This document shows, one piece after another, positions 8,860 through 16,277 of a stretch of DNA of 64,000 nucleotides. The position numbers and the translations under genes are program-made. The notes beneath the pieces are model-generated. The model did no database searches, had not been told where the DNA came from, and saw only the letters and a list, made by a program, of their open reading frames with translations. The stretch covers positions 258,070 to 322,069 of the forward strand of contig NZ_VKDD01000006.1 in NCBI RefSeq assembly GCF_007097525.1, in the 5' to 3' direction. Every line of letters begins with the position of its first letter. Positions within the stretch are counted from its first letter, which is position 1. This stretch comes from Thalassomonas sp. M1454 (lineage in GTDB: Bacteria; Pseudomonadota; Gammaproteobacteria; Enterobacterales; Alteromonadaceae).

Positions 8860-9663
8860 CTAGTCTTGAACTTCCTGTTCGATTGCTTCATCTGCAGATA
8901 ATAAATAACCTTTACCCCAGATAGTTTTTATCTGAGTTTTAACCACACCTTGACTGATTAATTTATCGCGAAGTCTTGATAAACGAACATCAACAGAGCG
9001 CTCAGCTCCATCATACTCACGCCCTAACAATAATTTATAGATATCGTCACGAGTTAATACTTTACCTACATTAAACATAAGTAATGATAATAGTTCGAAC
9101 TCAAATACACTTAACGATATGCTCTTGTCATTAACTTCACACTTTTGTTCACTCGGTGTTAAAGTGATTTCACCTACCGTTATTTTTTGGCGGCTATTCT
9201 TAGCTGTTTTATTTTTACTTCGACGCACTAATGCATCAAGGTGCACAGCAATTAACTGCGGGCTTGTTGGCTTTACTAAAAAGTCATCGGCGCCAACATT
9301 ATATGCAGCAATATGCTCAGCTTCACTGTCATGAGCTGTTAAAAATAAGATTGGTCCTTGATAAGTCGAGCGCAATTCATGACATACTTTATAGCCATCT
9401 TTACCAGGTAAACCAATATCTAAAATTATCACATCTGGCTGAATTTTAATTTGATTACGAGCAGCTTGGTCACCACGATATACCTGATGTACCACATAAG
9501 CCGACTTTTCTAAGTAATTCTTCAGCAATTCGGATAAAACTTTATCGTCTTCAACAATCATTACGGTTGAAAATTCTCTGTTACTACTGTTATCTTTTTT
9601 CATAGTAGCTGTGTTGCCTAAAACCTTAAAAATTTTACAGCCCAAAAAATAGGCTATTTTCAT
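8860..9663 (-). CDS. OmpR/PhoB-family response regulator, no adjacent kinase
   Basis: Transcription factor with an N-terminal receiver domain (about 33-150) and a C-terminal winged-helix DNA-binding domain (about 165-258). In the 267-residue reading the acidic pocket is D39/D40, the phosphorylated aspartate is D82 (ILDIGLPGKDG), the switch threonine is T109 and the conserved lysine is K131 (LVKPTSP). All catalytic features are intact. The first 20 residues are not part of the domain, and M21 (9603) is an alternative start; neither has a good ribosome site. No histidine kinase gene adjoins it, so its partner lies elsewhere. Confidence 0.9.
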   Translation of the reverse strand: MKIAYFLGCKIFKVLGNTATMKKDNSSNREFSTVMIVEDDKVLSELLKNYLEKSAYVVHQVYRGDQAARNQIKIQPDVIILDIGLPGKDGYKVCHELRSTYQGPILFLTAHDSEAEHIAAYNVGADDFLVKPTSPQLIAVHLDALVRRSKNKTAKNSRQKITVGEITLTPSEQKCEVNDKSISLSVFEFELLSLLMFNVGKVLTRDDIYKLLLGREYDGAERSVDVRLSRLRDKLISQGVVKTQIKTIWGKGYLLSADEAIEQEVQD

Positions 9664-9790
9664 ATGCGCAGATATTAAAGAAAAATGCTCTGTAATACTG
9701 TTTACATTTGTAACTCATAAGTTGATTAATACATAAACAAGTATAATTCTAGTTTAAATTGGCAATTATGGATTATTTAATACCCTAGAA

Positions 9791-9815
9791 ATAGAAAAGG
9801 CACCGAAGTGCCTTT
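9791..9815 (-). terminator. Terminator of the acyl-CoA dehydrogenase gene
   Basis: On the minus strand the stem AAAGGCAC / GTGCCTTT closes a TTCG tetraloop, an exceptionally stable loop type, and is followed by TTCTATTTC. It lies 32 bp past the dehydrogenase stop. Confidence 0.85.
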
Positions 9816-9846
9816 ACAGAATTACGCGAATATTAGTAGTTAGCGA

Positions 9847-11625
9847 TTAAAATAACTCATCATCAATATTAAATAAGTGCTCAGCCCCACTGGTAGCTGA
9901 TGCCATTAGTGATAAACGTCTTGGCAATATACGAGCATAGTAGAAACGAGCGGTTAGTAGTTTCGATTTATAAAACTCATCAGTATCAAGTTTCTCAAGA
10001 GATACTTTTGCCATTTTCGCCCACATATAAGCAAGTGCGGTATAACCAAAAACATGTAAATAATCACAAGCAGCCGAGCCTAACTCTTCAGGATCTTTAC
10101 TTGCCGACATTAGAATCGTTGTCGTAAACTTATCTAAATCACGCACAGCTTGTGCTAAAGGCTCAATGAACTCGGCCATTTCAGCTGTCTGATTGGCACT
10201 GATAAATTCACTAATTTCTTTACCAAACAATTTCATAAACTCACCACGATTGGCAGCAAGTTTACGGCCGATTAAATCCATCGCTTGTACGCCATTAGTG
10301 CCTTCGTAAATTTGCGCAATACGAGCATCACGGACTAGCTGCTCTTGGCCCCATTCACGAATATAGCCGTGACCACCAAGTACTTGCTGACCTAAAACGG
10401 TACATTCTAAACCAATGTCAGTGAAAAATGCTTTTGCTAAAGGGGTCATTAATGCCGTTAATGCCGTACCCACTTCCTTTGCTTCGCCTTGTGCGTAAGT
10501 GCTTAAATCTAATTGTTTAGAAATATATAAAGCAAGGGCACGATTACCTTCATTGAGAGATTTCATCGTTAGCAACATACGGCGCACATCACCATGCACC
10601 ATAATAGAATCCGCTTCTTTATTTGGTGTTTTAGCGCCAGATAAACCTCGACCTTGTAATCTATCTTTTGCGTATTCTAAGGCATTTTGATAAGAGCGAA
10701 TACCTGCTGATAAACCTTGGATACCAACACCAATACGCTCAAAATTCATCATAGTAAACATACAAGCAAGGCCTTTATTAACCTCACCCACTAAGTAACC
10801 TTCGGCATCATCAAAGTTCATAACACAAGTAGCAGAAGCATGAATCCCCATTTTGTGTTCAGTACTACCACAACTAACGCCGTTACGATCACCTAAACTA
10901 CCATCAGCATTAACTTTAAACTTAGGCACAATAAATAATGAAATACCGCGAGAACCCGCTGGAGCATCAGGTAATTTAGCTAATACTAAATGTACAATAT
11001 TTTCTGATAAGTCTTGTTCACCACCGGTGATAAATATTTTACTACCGCTTAGGTTATAACTGCCACCATCATTTGGCACAGCTTTAGTACGGATAATACC
11101 TAAGTCTGTACCAGAGTGAGCTTCGGTTAAACACATAGTGCCCGACCATTCACCACTGTACATTTTAGGTAGATAAATTTCTTTTAACTCATCTGTAGCA
11201 TGTTTGGCAATAGACAATGCAGCGCCAGCAGTTAAGCCTGGATACAATGAAAATGACATGTCTGCCCCACATACAATTTCTTCTTGTAATGCGGTTAACA
11301 TTTTCGGCATACCCATACCGCCATAATTAATATCACCGCCTAAGCCAACCCAACCACCTTCAGCGTAGGTAGCCCAAGCTTCTTTAAAACCAGGAGGTGT
11401 GGTTACTTCACCATCTTTGTAAGTAACGCCAATTTCATCACCATCTCTAGAGATAGGAGCAAGCACTTGCTCGCCAATTTTTGCACACTCTTGCAGGATT
11501 GCCGTAGCCGTTTCACGTTCTAAATTTTCTGATAACTGTGGAGATTGCGCCCAAAACTCATCCGCTTTAAATACATCGTATAGCAGAAAGTCCATATCTT
11601 TTAAATTTACTTTATAATCAGCCAC
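9847..11625 (-). CDS. Acyl-CoA dehydrogenase with family-specific C-terminal domain
   Basis: Flavoenzyme for the first step of fatty-acid beta-oxidation, giving trans-2-enoyl-CoA. Numbering from an ATG at 11637, the FAD/substrate block LTEAHSGTDLG lies at about 170-180 and the likely catalytic base is E445 in QIYEGTNG. The product is longer (about 592-596 residues) than the classical 380-residue enzymes because of an extra C-terminal domain, as in the DMDF/LRDM-type subfamily common in marine proteobacteria. I place the start at the GTG at 11625: GGAGG lies five bases before it and the protein then begins MADYK, as relatives do, whereas the ATG at 11637 overlaps that GGAGG. Chain-length specificity is unknown. 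It is monocistronic. Confidence 0.92.
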   Translation of the reverse strand: MADYKVNLKDMDFLLYDVFKADEFWAQSPQLSENLERETATAILQECAKIGEQVLAPISRDGDEIGVTYKDGEVTTPPGFKEAWATYAEGGWVGLGGDINYGGMGMPKMLTALQEEIVCGADMSFSLYPGLTAGAALSIAKHATDELKEIYLPKMYSGEWSGTMCLTEAHSGTDLGIIRTKAVPNDGGSYNLSGSKIFITGGEQDLSENIVHLVLAKLPDAPAGSRGISLFIVPKFKVNADGSLGDRNGVSCGSTEHKMGIHASATCVMNFDDAEGYLVGEVNKGLACMFTMMNFERIGVGIQGLSAGIRSYQNALEYAKDRLQGRGLSGAKTPNKEADSIMVHGDVRRMLLTMKSLNEGNRALALYISKQLDLSTYAQGEAKEVGTALTALMTPLAKAFFTDIGLECTVLGQQVLGGHGYIREWGQEQLVRDARIAQIYEGTNGVQAMDLIGRKLAANRGEFMKLFGKEISEFISANQTAEMAEFIEPLAQAVRDLDKFTTTILMSASKDPEELGSAACDYLHVFGYTALAYMWAKMAKVSLEKLDTDEFYKSKLLTARFYYARILPRRLSLMASATSGAEHLFNIDDELF

Positions 11626-11959
11626 GACGGCCTCCATGATAATTTATTAATTAGTTATTGGCAGTAATTACAAACAAACAATTTAAACCACCAATTAAAA
11701 CACTTGTTTTAATAATGCGATATTTAAGCTTGCGAGTAAAGGGAAAAAATCAGGAGAGCTGACATTTGCCTATTACAATTTAATCAGCACTTTTAAAATT
11801 ACCGAACAAAGCTCTGAATAAGTAAGAAACAGTGCATAAAATTTGGATTATTTTAATATTGATAGAGTATCAACATTAACGTTGACAACGATATCATATA
11901 AAGTTAAGGTGAGAAAAATAACATGTAAACAAACTGTAAAGAGTTAATAAGGAAAAATA
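11626..11959. other. Divergent intergenic region, about 334 bp
   Basis: It separates the acyl-CoA dehydrogenase and outer-membrane-protein genes and should hold both promoters. A TTGACA at about 11882 could be a -35 element for the downstream gene, but the matching -10 is poor. TCAAC/GTTGA half-sites around 11869-11884 form a weak dyad. No open reading frame is convincing. The ribosome site AAGGAAAA before 11960 is good. Confidence 0.4.
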
Positions 11960-12562
11960 ATGAAAAAACTTACAGCAGTATTGCCTCTGATAATTGCTTC
12001 AAGCTTTTACTCAACGGCTAGTTTAGCCGAATCACCGAGCTGGAATAAAGTTGAACAATCATATGTAATGATGGATGTAGATAAAACGGATATCGAGGCA
12101 TCTGGATATGCAGTTAACATTTCAAAACTAGTATCAGATAATATTTTCGCTGTAGGTGGATATTTACAAGTAAGAGACGACATCAAAGTTGAAGGTAATA
12201 CTGTACATTTAGAATATTATACGGCGAATTTTGGTTTGGGATACAGGTCTGAAATCTTTAAAGATACAGACATATTTGTAACTGCAGAGTACGTTATTGC
12301 AGATTTAGAGGCGAGATTTGCAGCAAATAGTGAATCGGTTGATGATTCTGGCTATGCATTAAGCACAGGTTTTCGTTCGATGATTATTGATGATTTAGAA
12401 GCAAATGTTGAAATGCGCTCAACCACTATTGATGATGAAACTGATACCCAGTTCGGTGCAGGAATTGAATACTTTGTAACCGAAAACCTTTCAATCGGCT
12501 TAAATCATTTAACTAGCGATGACTTCGACACAACAAAGCTATCGGTTAGCATAAACTTTTAA
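11960..12562 (+). CDS. Small outer-membrane beta-barrel protein
   Basis: A 200-residue exported protein: signal peptide 1-23 (MKKLTAVLPLIIASSFYSTASLA), then alternating polar and hydrophobic stretches (YAVNISKLVSDNIFAVGGYLQV, IFVTAEYVIADLEARF and others) of the 8-strand barrel type, ending in SVSINF with the terminal Phe recognised by the BAM machinery. The mature protein is rich in Asp and Glu. Function (adhesion, lipid handling or narrow pore) cannot be told. The gene is alone, converging on the glutamate-synthase-like gene, and a hairpin lies between. Confidence 0.75.
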   Translation: MKKLTAVLPLIIASSFYSTASLAESPSWNKVEQSYVMMDVDKTDIEASGYAVNISKLVSDNIFAVGGYLQVRDDIKVEGNTVHLEYYTANFGLGYRSEIFKDTDIFVTAEYVIADLEARFAANSESVDDSGYALSTGFRSMIIDDLEANVEMRSTTIDDETDTQFGAGIEYFVTENLSIGLNHLTSDDFDTTKLSVSINF

Positions 12563-12573
12563 TAAAAACCTTT

Positions 12574-12606
12574 ATTCATGCTAAATAATTGTTATTTAGC
12601 ATGAAT
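12574..12606. terminator. Bidirectional hairpin between convergent genes
   Basis: Perfect 14-bp inverted repeat TTCATGCTAAATAA / TTATTTAGCATGAA around TTG. It follows the outer-membrane-protein stop by 12 bp. No long T run follows, so termination efficiency is uncertain, but no other candidate exists in the convergent gap. Confidence 0.6.
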
Positions 12607-12706
12607 TTATAAAATTTAATAAAGCCTATTAATATAGTACTCCTAAGATCTGCTCTAGCCCAGAATCCCCTCCTTCATCCAACAATAATTATATTGAAAG
12701 TTCCCC

Positions 12707-14356
12707 CTATCGAGGTTGGTCAACCTTAATTTCTGCAGGGCTAATAACATAAATATCTTCAGCATAGAAACTTTCACTACTTGCTTGTTGCCACCACTGA
12801 CTCCAAGCACCACAATCATATTTATCATCGAGTAAACTTTTATGACCAAGAGGTTTAACGAGTCCGCCAGTAGACATAAGTAGCCCATAAGGTGTACGAC
12901 GTTTTAGCATGTTAGGCGTTAGTTTTGCTGGGTCATCTAAGCCCATACTACCAACTAATTCATAAAAGCTTTCTAAAGTGTTGTGATGAAAGTTACGTAC
13001 ACGGTCACTTTTCTCTTCGATATTAATAGCTTTACCGCGAACAGGGTCTTGCGTAGCAATTCCGGTAGGACAAAGGTTGGTATTACAATGCTTAGTTTGA
13101 ATACAACCAATAGCCATCATCATTGTTCTAGCTGCATTCACGGTGTCAGCACCAATGGCAATTTTAGATAATAAATCAAAGCTTGATGCGGTGATCCCTG
13201 AGGCAATAATTCTAATTTTATCGCGCAGGCCTATACCAACAAGAGCATTATCAATAATACTAACCCCTTCAAGACAGGTAACACCAAGCCGGTTAGCAAA
13301 CTCTATAGGTGCCGCTCCAGTTCCCCCTTCGGCACCATCAACGGTAATAAAGTCAGGCGTGATCCCAGTTTCTAGCATAGCTTTACAAATACCAAGGAAT
13401 TCGACTGGATTACCAAGACACAATTTAAAGCCAATAGGCTTACCTTTACTTAACTCTCGTAGCGTTTTAACAAAATTTAAAAGCGCTAGCGGTGTTGTAC
13501 ACTCAGGATTTATAGCCGGAGAAATACAGTCCTTATCTTTGGCAATATGACGAATAGCAGCGATTTCATCGGTTATCTTAGCCGCAGGTAGCACTCCACC
13601 ATGGCCAGGTTTAGCGCCTTGACTCAGCTTTATTTCTATCATTTTTACTTGTGGATTATTAGCTTTTTCAGCAAACCTATCAGGACAAAAATTACCAGCC
13701 TCATCTCGACAGCCAAAAAAACCAGAGCCAATTTGCCACACTAAATCACCACCATGCTTTAAGTGATAAGGACTTATCCCCCCTTCACCCGTATTATGAT
13801 AACAACCAGCTTTTTTGGCGCCTAAGTTTAATGCCTCAATAGCATTTGCACTTAAAGAGCCGAAACTCATTGCAGAGATATTTAAATAAGAGGCAGTGAA
13901 AGGCTGCAAACAATCAGGACCGCCAAAAGTAACAGTTTTAGCAACTTCGGATGCATCTTTAGGACTCATCGAGTGCATTAAACTAAGATAATTATTTTCA
14001 ATTAAATTTCGCTGCGTACCAAAAGCAACAGTATCTCTAACATTTTTAGCGCGCTGATATACTAGTGATCTTTGCTCTCGGTTAAACGGCCTTTCTTCGG
14101 TGTCATTAGCAATAAAGTATTGTTGAATTTCAACGCGATATGATTCAAGAAAATAGCGAATATAAGCAACAACAGGATATAAACGGTTTAGCGTATGCTT
14201 ACTATAATTAAGGTCGTAATAGCCAACAATTGTATAAGCTAAAGTGGCAGCAAAAAATATTACTTCAAAAATTTCTACATTATTGACTAACAAGGTTAGC
14301 GAAAGAATATTGCCGACTGTGGCAATAAACCAGTAGACTTTTTGCATTATGGTCAT
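12707..14356 (-). CDS. FMN-binding glutamate-synthase-family protein
   Basis: The 549-residue protein has an N-terminal membrane-associated stretch (two hydrophobic segments, about 5-50) followed by a domain like the FMN/Fe-S synthase domain of glutamate synthase (about 95-490), with GEGGISPYHL, KLSQGAKPGHGGVLP and TVDGAEGGTGAAP. A cysteine group C-x5-C-x4-C in GCIQTKHCNTNLCPTG resembles the 3Fe-4S ligands of GltB. It lacks the glutaminase and GXGXG domains, so it is not a complete glutamate synthase; members of this stand-alone family are mostly uncharacterised. The start is ambiguous between two ATGs (14356, 14347) behind GAGGT. Confidence 0.85.
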   Translation of the reverse strand: MTIMQKVYWFIATVGNILSLTLLVNNVEIFEVIFFAATLAYTIVGYYDLNYSKHTLNRLYPVVAYIRYFLESYRVEIQQYFIANDTEERPFNREQRSLVYQRAKNVRDTVAFGTQRNLIENNYLSLMHSMSPKDASEVAKTVTFGGPDCLQPFTASYLNISAMSFGSLSANAIEALNLGAKKAGCYHNTGEGGISPYHLKHGGDLVWQIGSGFFGCRDEAGNFCPDRFAEKANNPQVKMIEIKLSQGAKPGHGGVLPAAKITDEIAAIRHIAKDKDCISPAINPECTTPLALLNFVKTLRELSKGKPIGFKLCLGNPVEFLGICKAMLETGITPDFITVDGAEGGTGAAPIEFANRLGVTCLEGVSIIDNALVGIGLRDKIRIIASGITASSFDLLSKIAIGADTVNAARTMMMAIGCIQTKHCNTNLCPTGIATQDPVRGKAINIEEKSDRVRNFHHNTLESFYELVGSMGLDDPAKLTPNMLKRRTPYGLLMSTGGLVKPLGHKSLLDDKYDCGAWSQWWQQASSESFYAEDIYVISPAEIKVDQPR

Positions 14357-14439
14357 AGATACCTCAACGAAATTAAATTCATTTCAAATAATTAATAAAG
14401 AGTATAGAAAACAAATAGATATTTACAAATCATAAAAAT

Positions 14440-14470
14440 AAAAAAGTCAGCTATTTACCTAGCTGACTTT
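14440..14470 (-). terminator. Terminator of the PIN-PhoH gene
   Basis: On the minus strand the stem AAGTCAGCTA / TAGCTGACTT with a six-base loop is followed by TTTTATTTTTATG. It begins about 32 bp past the stop codon at 14502. Confidence 0.85.
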
Positions 14471-14501
14471 CATAAATACAACAATTGAAGCTGATTAATC
14501 G

Positions 14502-15884
14502 TTAAAGATTTTCCTCTGCAAAAGCGGCAAGAGAACTTCGCACTACACCATTTAGATTAACCGTTGCACTACCTGGGTAGTCTTTAAATCGTTCAACAAT
14601 AAAAGTTAAACCGGAAGTAAGTGCCGTTAAGTAGTTACTATCAATTTGCGCCAAGTTACCTGAACAGACAATTTTAGTACCTTCACCACAACGAGTGATA
14701 ATAGTTTTTAATTGCGCGGCTGTTAAGTTTTGCGCTTCATCAAGCAATACAATGGCATTTTGAATACTACGACCGCGCATAAAGTTTACTGATTTAAATT
14801 GAATATTGGCTTTTTCAATAATGTAATTCATGCTACCAGACATACTTTCATCTTGCTTGTGTAACACTTCAAGCGAATCGGTAATAGCGGCAAGCCAAGG
14901 TGCCATTTTCTCTTCTTCGGTACCTGGTAAAAAGCCTATAGACTCTGCCAACTCAGGCGTAGAGCGAGTAACTATAACTTTGTCATAAACGCCTCGTTCA
15001 ACTACCATCTCAAGTGCAGTAGCTAAAGCAAGTAAGGTTTTACCACAACCAGCGGGACCAGTTAAAATAACTAAATCGATATCAGGATCGAGCAAGGCAT
15101 CCATCGCCATACCTTGGTAAATATTTTTTGGATGTATACCCCATGCATTTCGGCCCATTAAACGCTCATGACCTAAATCCATCACCGACATTTTATCGTT
15201 TTCTACGCCAACAATTTTTCCGGCAAAGGTTTCATCTTCATCAATTAAATATTCGTTAAGAAAAGCGGCAGGGATAAGGTCTCTATCCATTATATGTTGA
15301 GTGTAACGGCCCGTAGTTTCACTTTCACAGTTTTTGACTTTCTGCCAAAAATCGCCTTCAAACTTATGATAGCCCTTAGTTAAAAATTTAATATCATCAA
15401 CTAATTGGTCAGTACGGTAATCTTCAACAAACTTTAAACCCGCACCTTTACCTTTAAGGCGCATATTTATATCTTTGGTGACTAACACCACCCGTTTATC
15501 TTGGCGCTCTCTTTGTAAATGCAATGCTGTTTGAATGATACGGTTATCATTTTCATTTTTAGATAAACCGCCAATTTCTTGCTCAAGTGAGAAATCGTTA
15601 AAAATAGAGATATGCCCGGGAGTGACTTGGCTTTCATTAGTATTAGGTAATTGAACTCCGGCAAGAACTTGTTCTGGGGTAGCATTTGAAAGCAAATCCT
15701 CAAGTGCCCTAATGGCAACACGAGCATCACGACTTACATCTTTGTTTCTATCTTTGATACTGTCTAACTCTTCTAAGACAGTCATTGGAATCACTACGTC
15801 ATGTTCTTGAAATGACAAAAAGGCAAAAGGTTCGTGCAGTAGAATATTGGTGTCGAGTACGTAAATCGTGCTTTCTTCATTCAT
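14502..15884 (-). CDS. PIN domain-PhoH ATPase fusion (PhoH2 type)
   Basis: The 460-residue protein joins an N-terminal PIN-type nuclease domain (about 6-150; acidic residues D11, E38/E39 and D138 are candidate metal ligands) to a PhoH P-loop ATPase domain (about 250-455), with Walker A GPAGCGKT at 276-283 and a Walker B VLLDEAQ near 375. Proteins of this build have been described as RNA-unwinding ribonucleases in mycobacteria; activity here is inferred from domains only. It is distinct from the shorter phosphate-starvation PhoH. It is monocistronic, ending in its own terminator. Confidence 0.9.
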   Translation of the reverse strand: MNEESTIYVLDTNILLHEPFAFLSFQEHDVVIPMTVLEELDSIKDRNKDVSRDARVAIRALEDLLSNATPEQVLAGVQLPNTNESQVTPGHISIFNDFSLEQEIGGLSKNENDNRIIQTALHLQRERQDKRVVLVTKDINMRLKGKGAGLKFVEDYRTDQLVDDIKFLTKGYHKFEGDFWQKVKNCESETTGRYTQHIMDRDLIPAAFLNEYLIDEDETFAGKIVGVENDKMSVMDLGHERLMGRNAWGIHPKNIYQGMAMDALLDPDIDLVILTGPAGCGKTLLALATALEMVVERGVYDKVIVTRSTPELAESIGFLPGTEEEKMAPWLAAITDSLEVLHKQDESMSGSMNYIIEKANIQFKSVNFMRGRSIQNAIVLLDEAQNLTAAQLKTIITRCGEGTKIVCSGNLAQIDSNYLTALTSGLTFIVERFKDYPGSATVNLNGVVRSSLAAFAEENL

Positions 15885-16277
15885 ATAAAATCCTATAGCG
15901 CTAGCTAACAGTGAGACGTTAAATAATTCGAGAGAGCATATGCATATTAAACAAAGCCAATGAGCTTTTAGGGCTTTGCATTAATACTATGTATGCCTAC
16001 AAATCGTATTATTCGAATGGTATTTACTTTCCTTTAAATCCCTCTTTGGTAAACCCTTAACTCTAATCTGCCAGAATAATTTAAGACTAGCAAGTAACAA
16101 TGAATGAATTTTTTTCACCATTAATTGATATTTCGTTAGGCAATATTTTACATTCAATTCTATCCTTAATAATCATGTTAATTTTATACGTTTGATTTCA
16201 TTTATTTAATGAAATCATTTGTATTAATCGTTACCATAGCGCCCCTTTGCGAGCCCGTGTATTTTTGGAGAGTGTTA
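15885..16277. other. 393-bp intergenic region between divergent PIN-PhoH and rapA genes
   Basis: It holds the promoters of both neighbours and one candidate 31-codon membrane ORF (16100-16195). An imperfect AAAGCC/GGCTTT pair near 15955-15977 was seen but is short. An upstream in-frame extension of rapA from 16209 is not supported by homology. Confidence 0.4.
16100..16195 (+). CDS. Possible 31-residue membrane micro-protein
   Basis: ATG-initiated frame encoding a short polar start and a hydrophobic C-terminal helix (HSILSLIIMLILYV) that could span the membrane. The ribosome site is weak (AGCAAG) and no homologue is known to me. Single-helix micro-proteins are common and often missed, but random A+T-rich sequence also yields hydrophobic frames of this length, so this is a tentative entry. 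Confidence 0.2.
   Translation: MNEFFSPLIDISLGNILHSILSLIIMLILYV

Noticed and set aside
12655..12888. 77-codon minus-strand ORF near the end of the glutamate-synthase-like gene
   Set aside because: It overlaps the C-terminal coding region of that gene in another frame and has no independent support.
16209..16277. Upstream extension of rapA from an earlier ATG
   Set aside because: The extra 23 residues do not resemble RapA, and GGAG supports the ATG at 16278.
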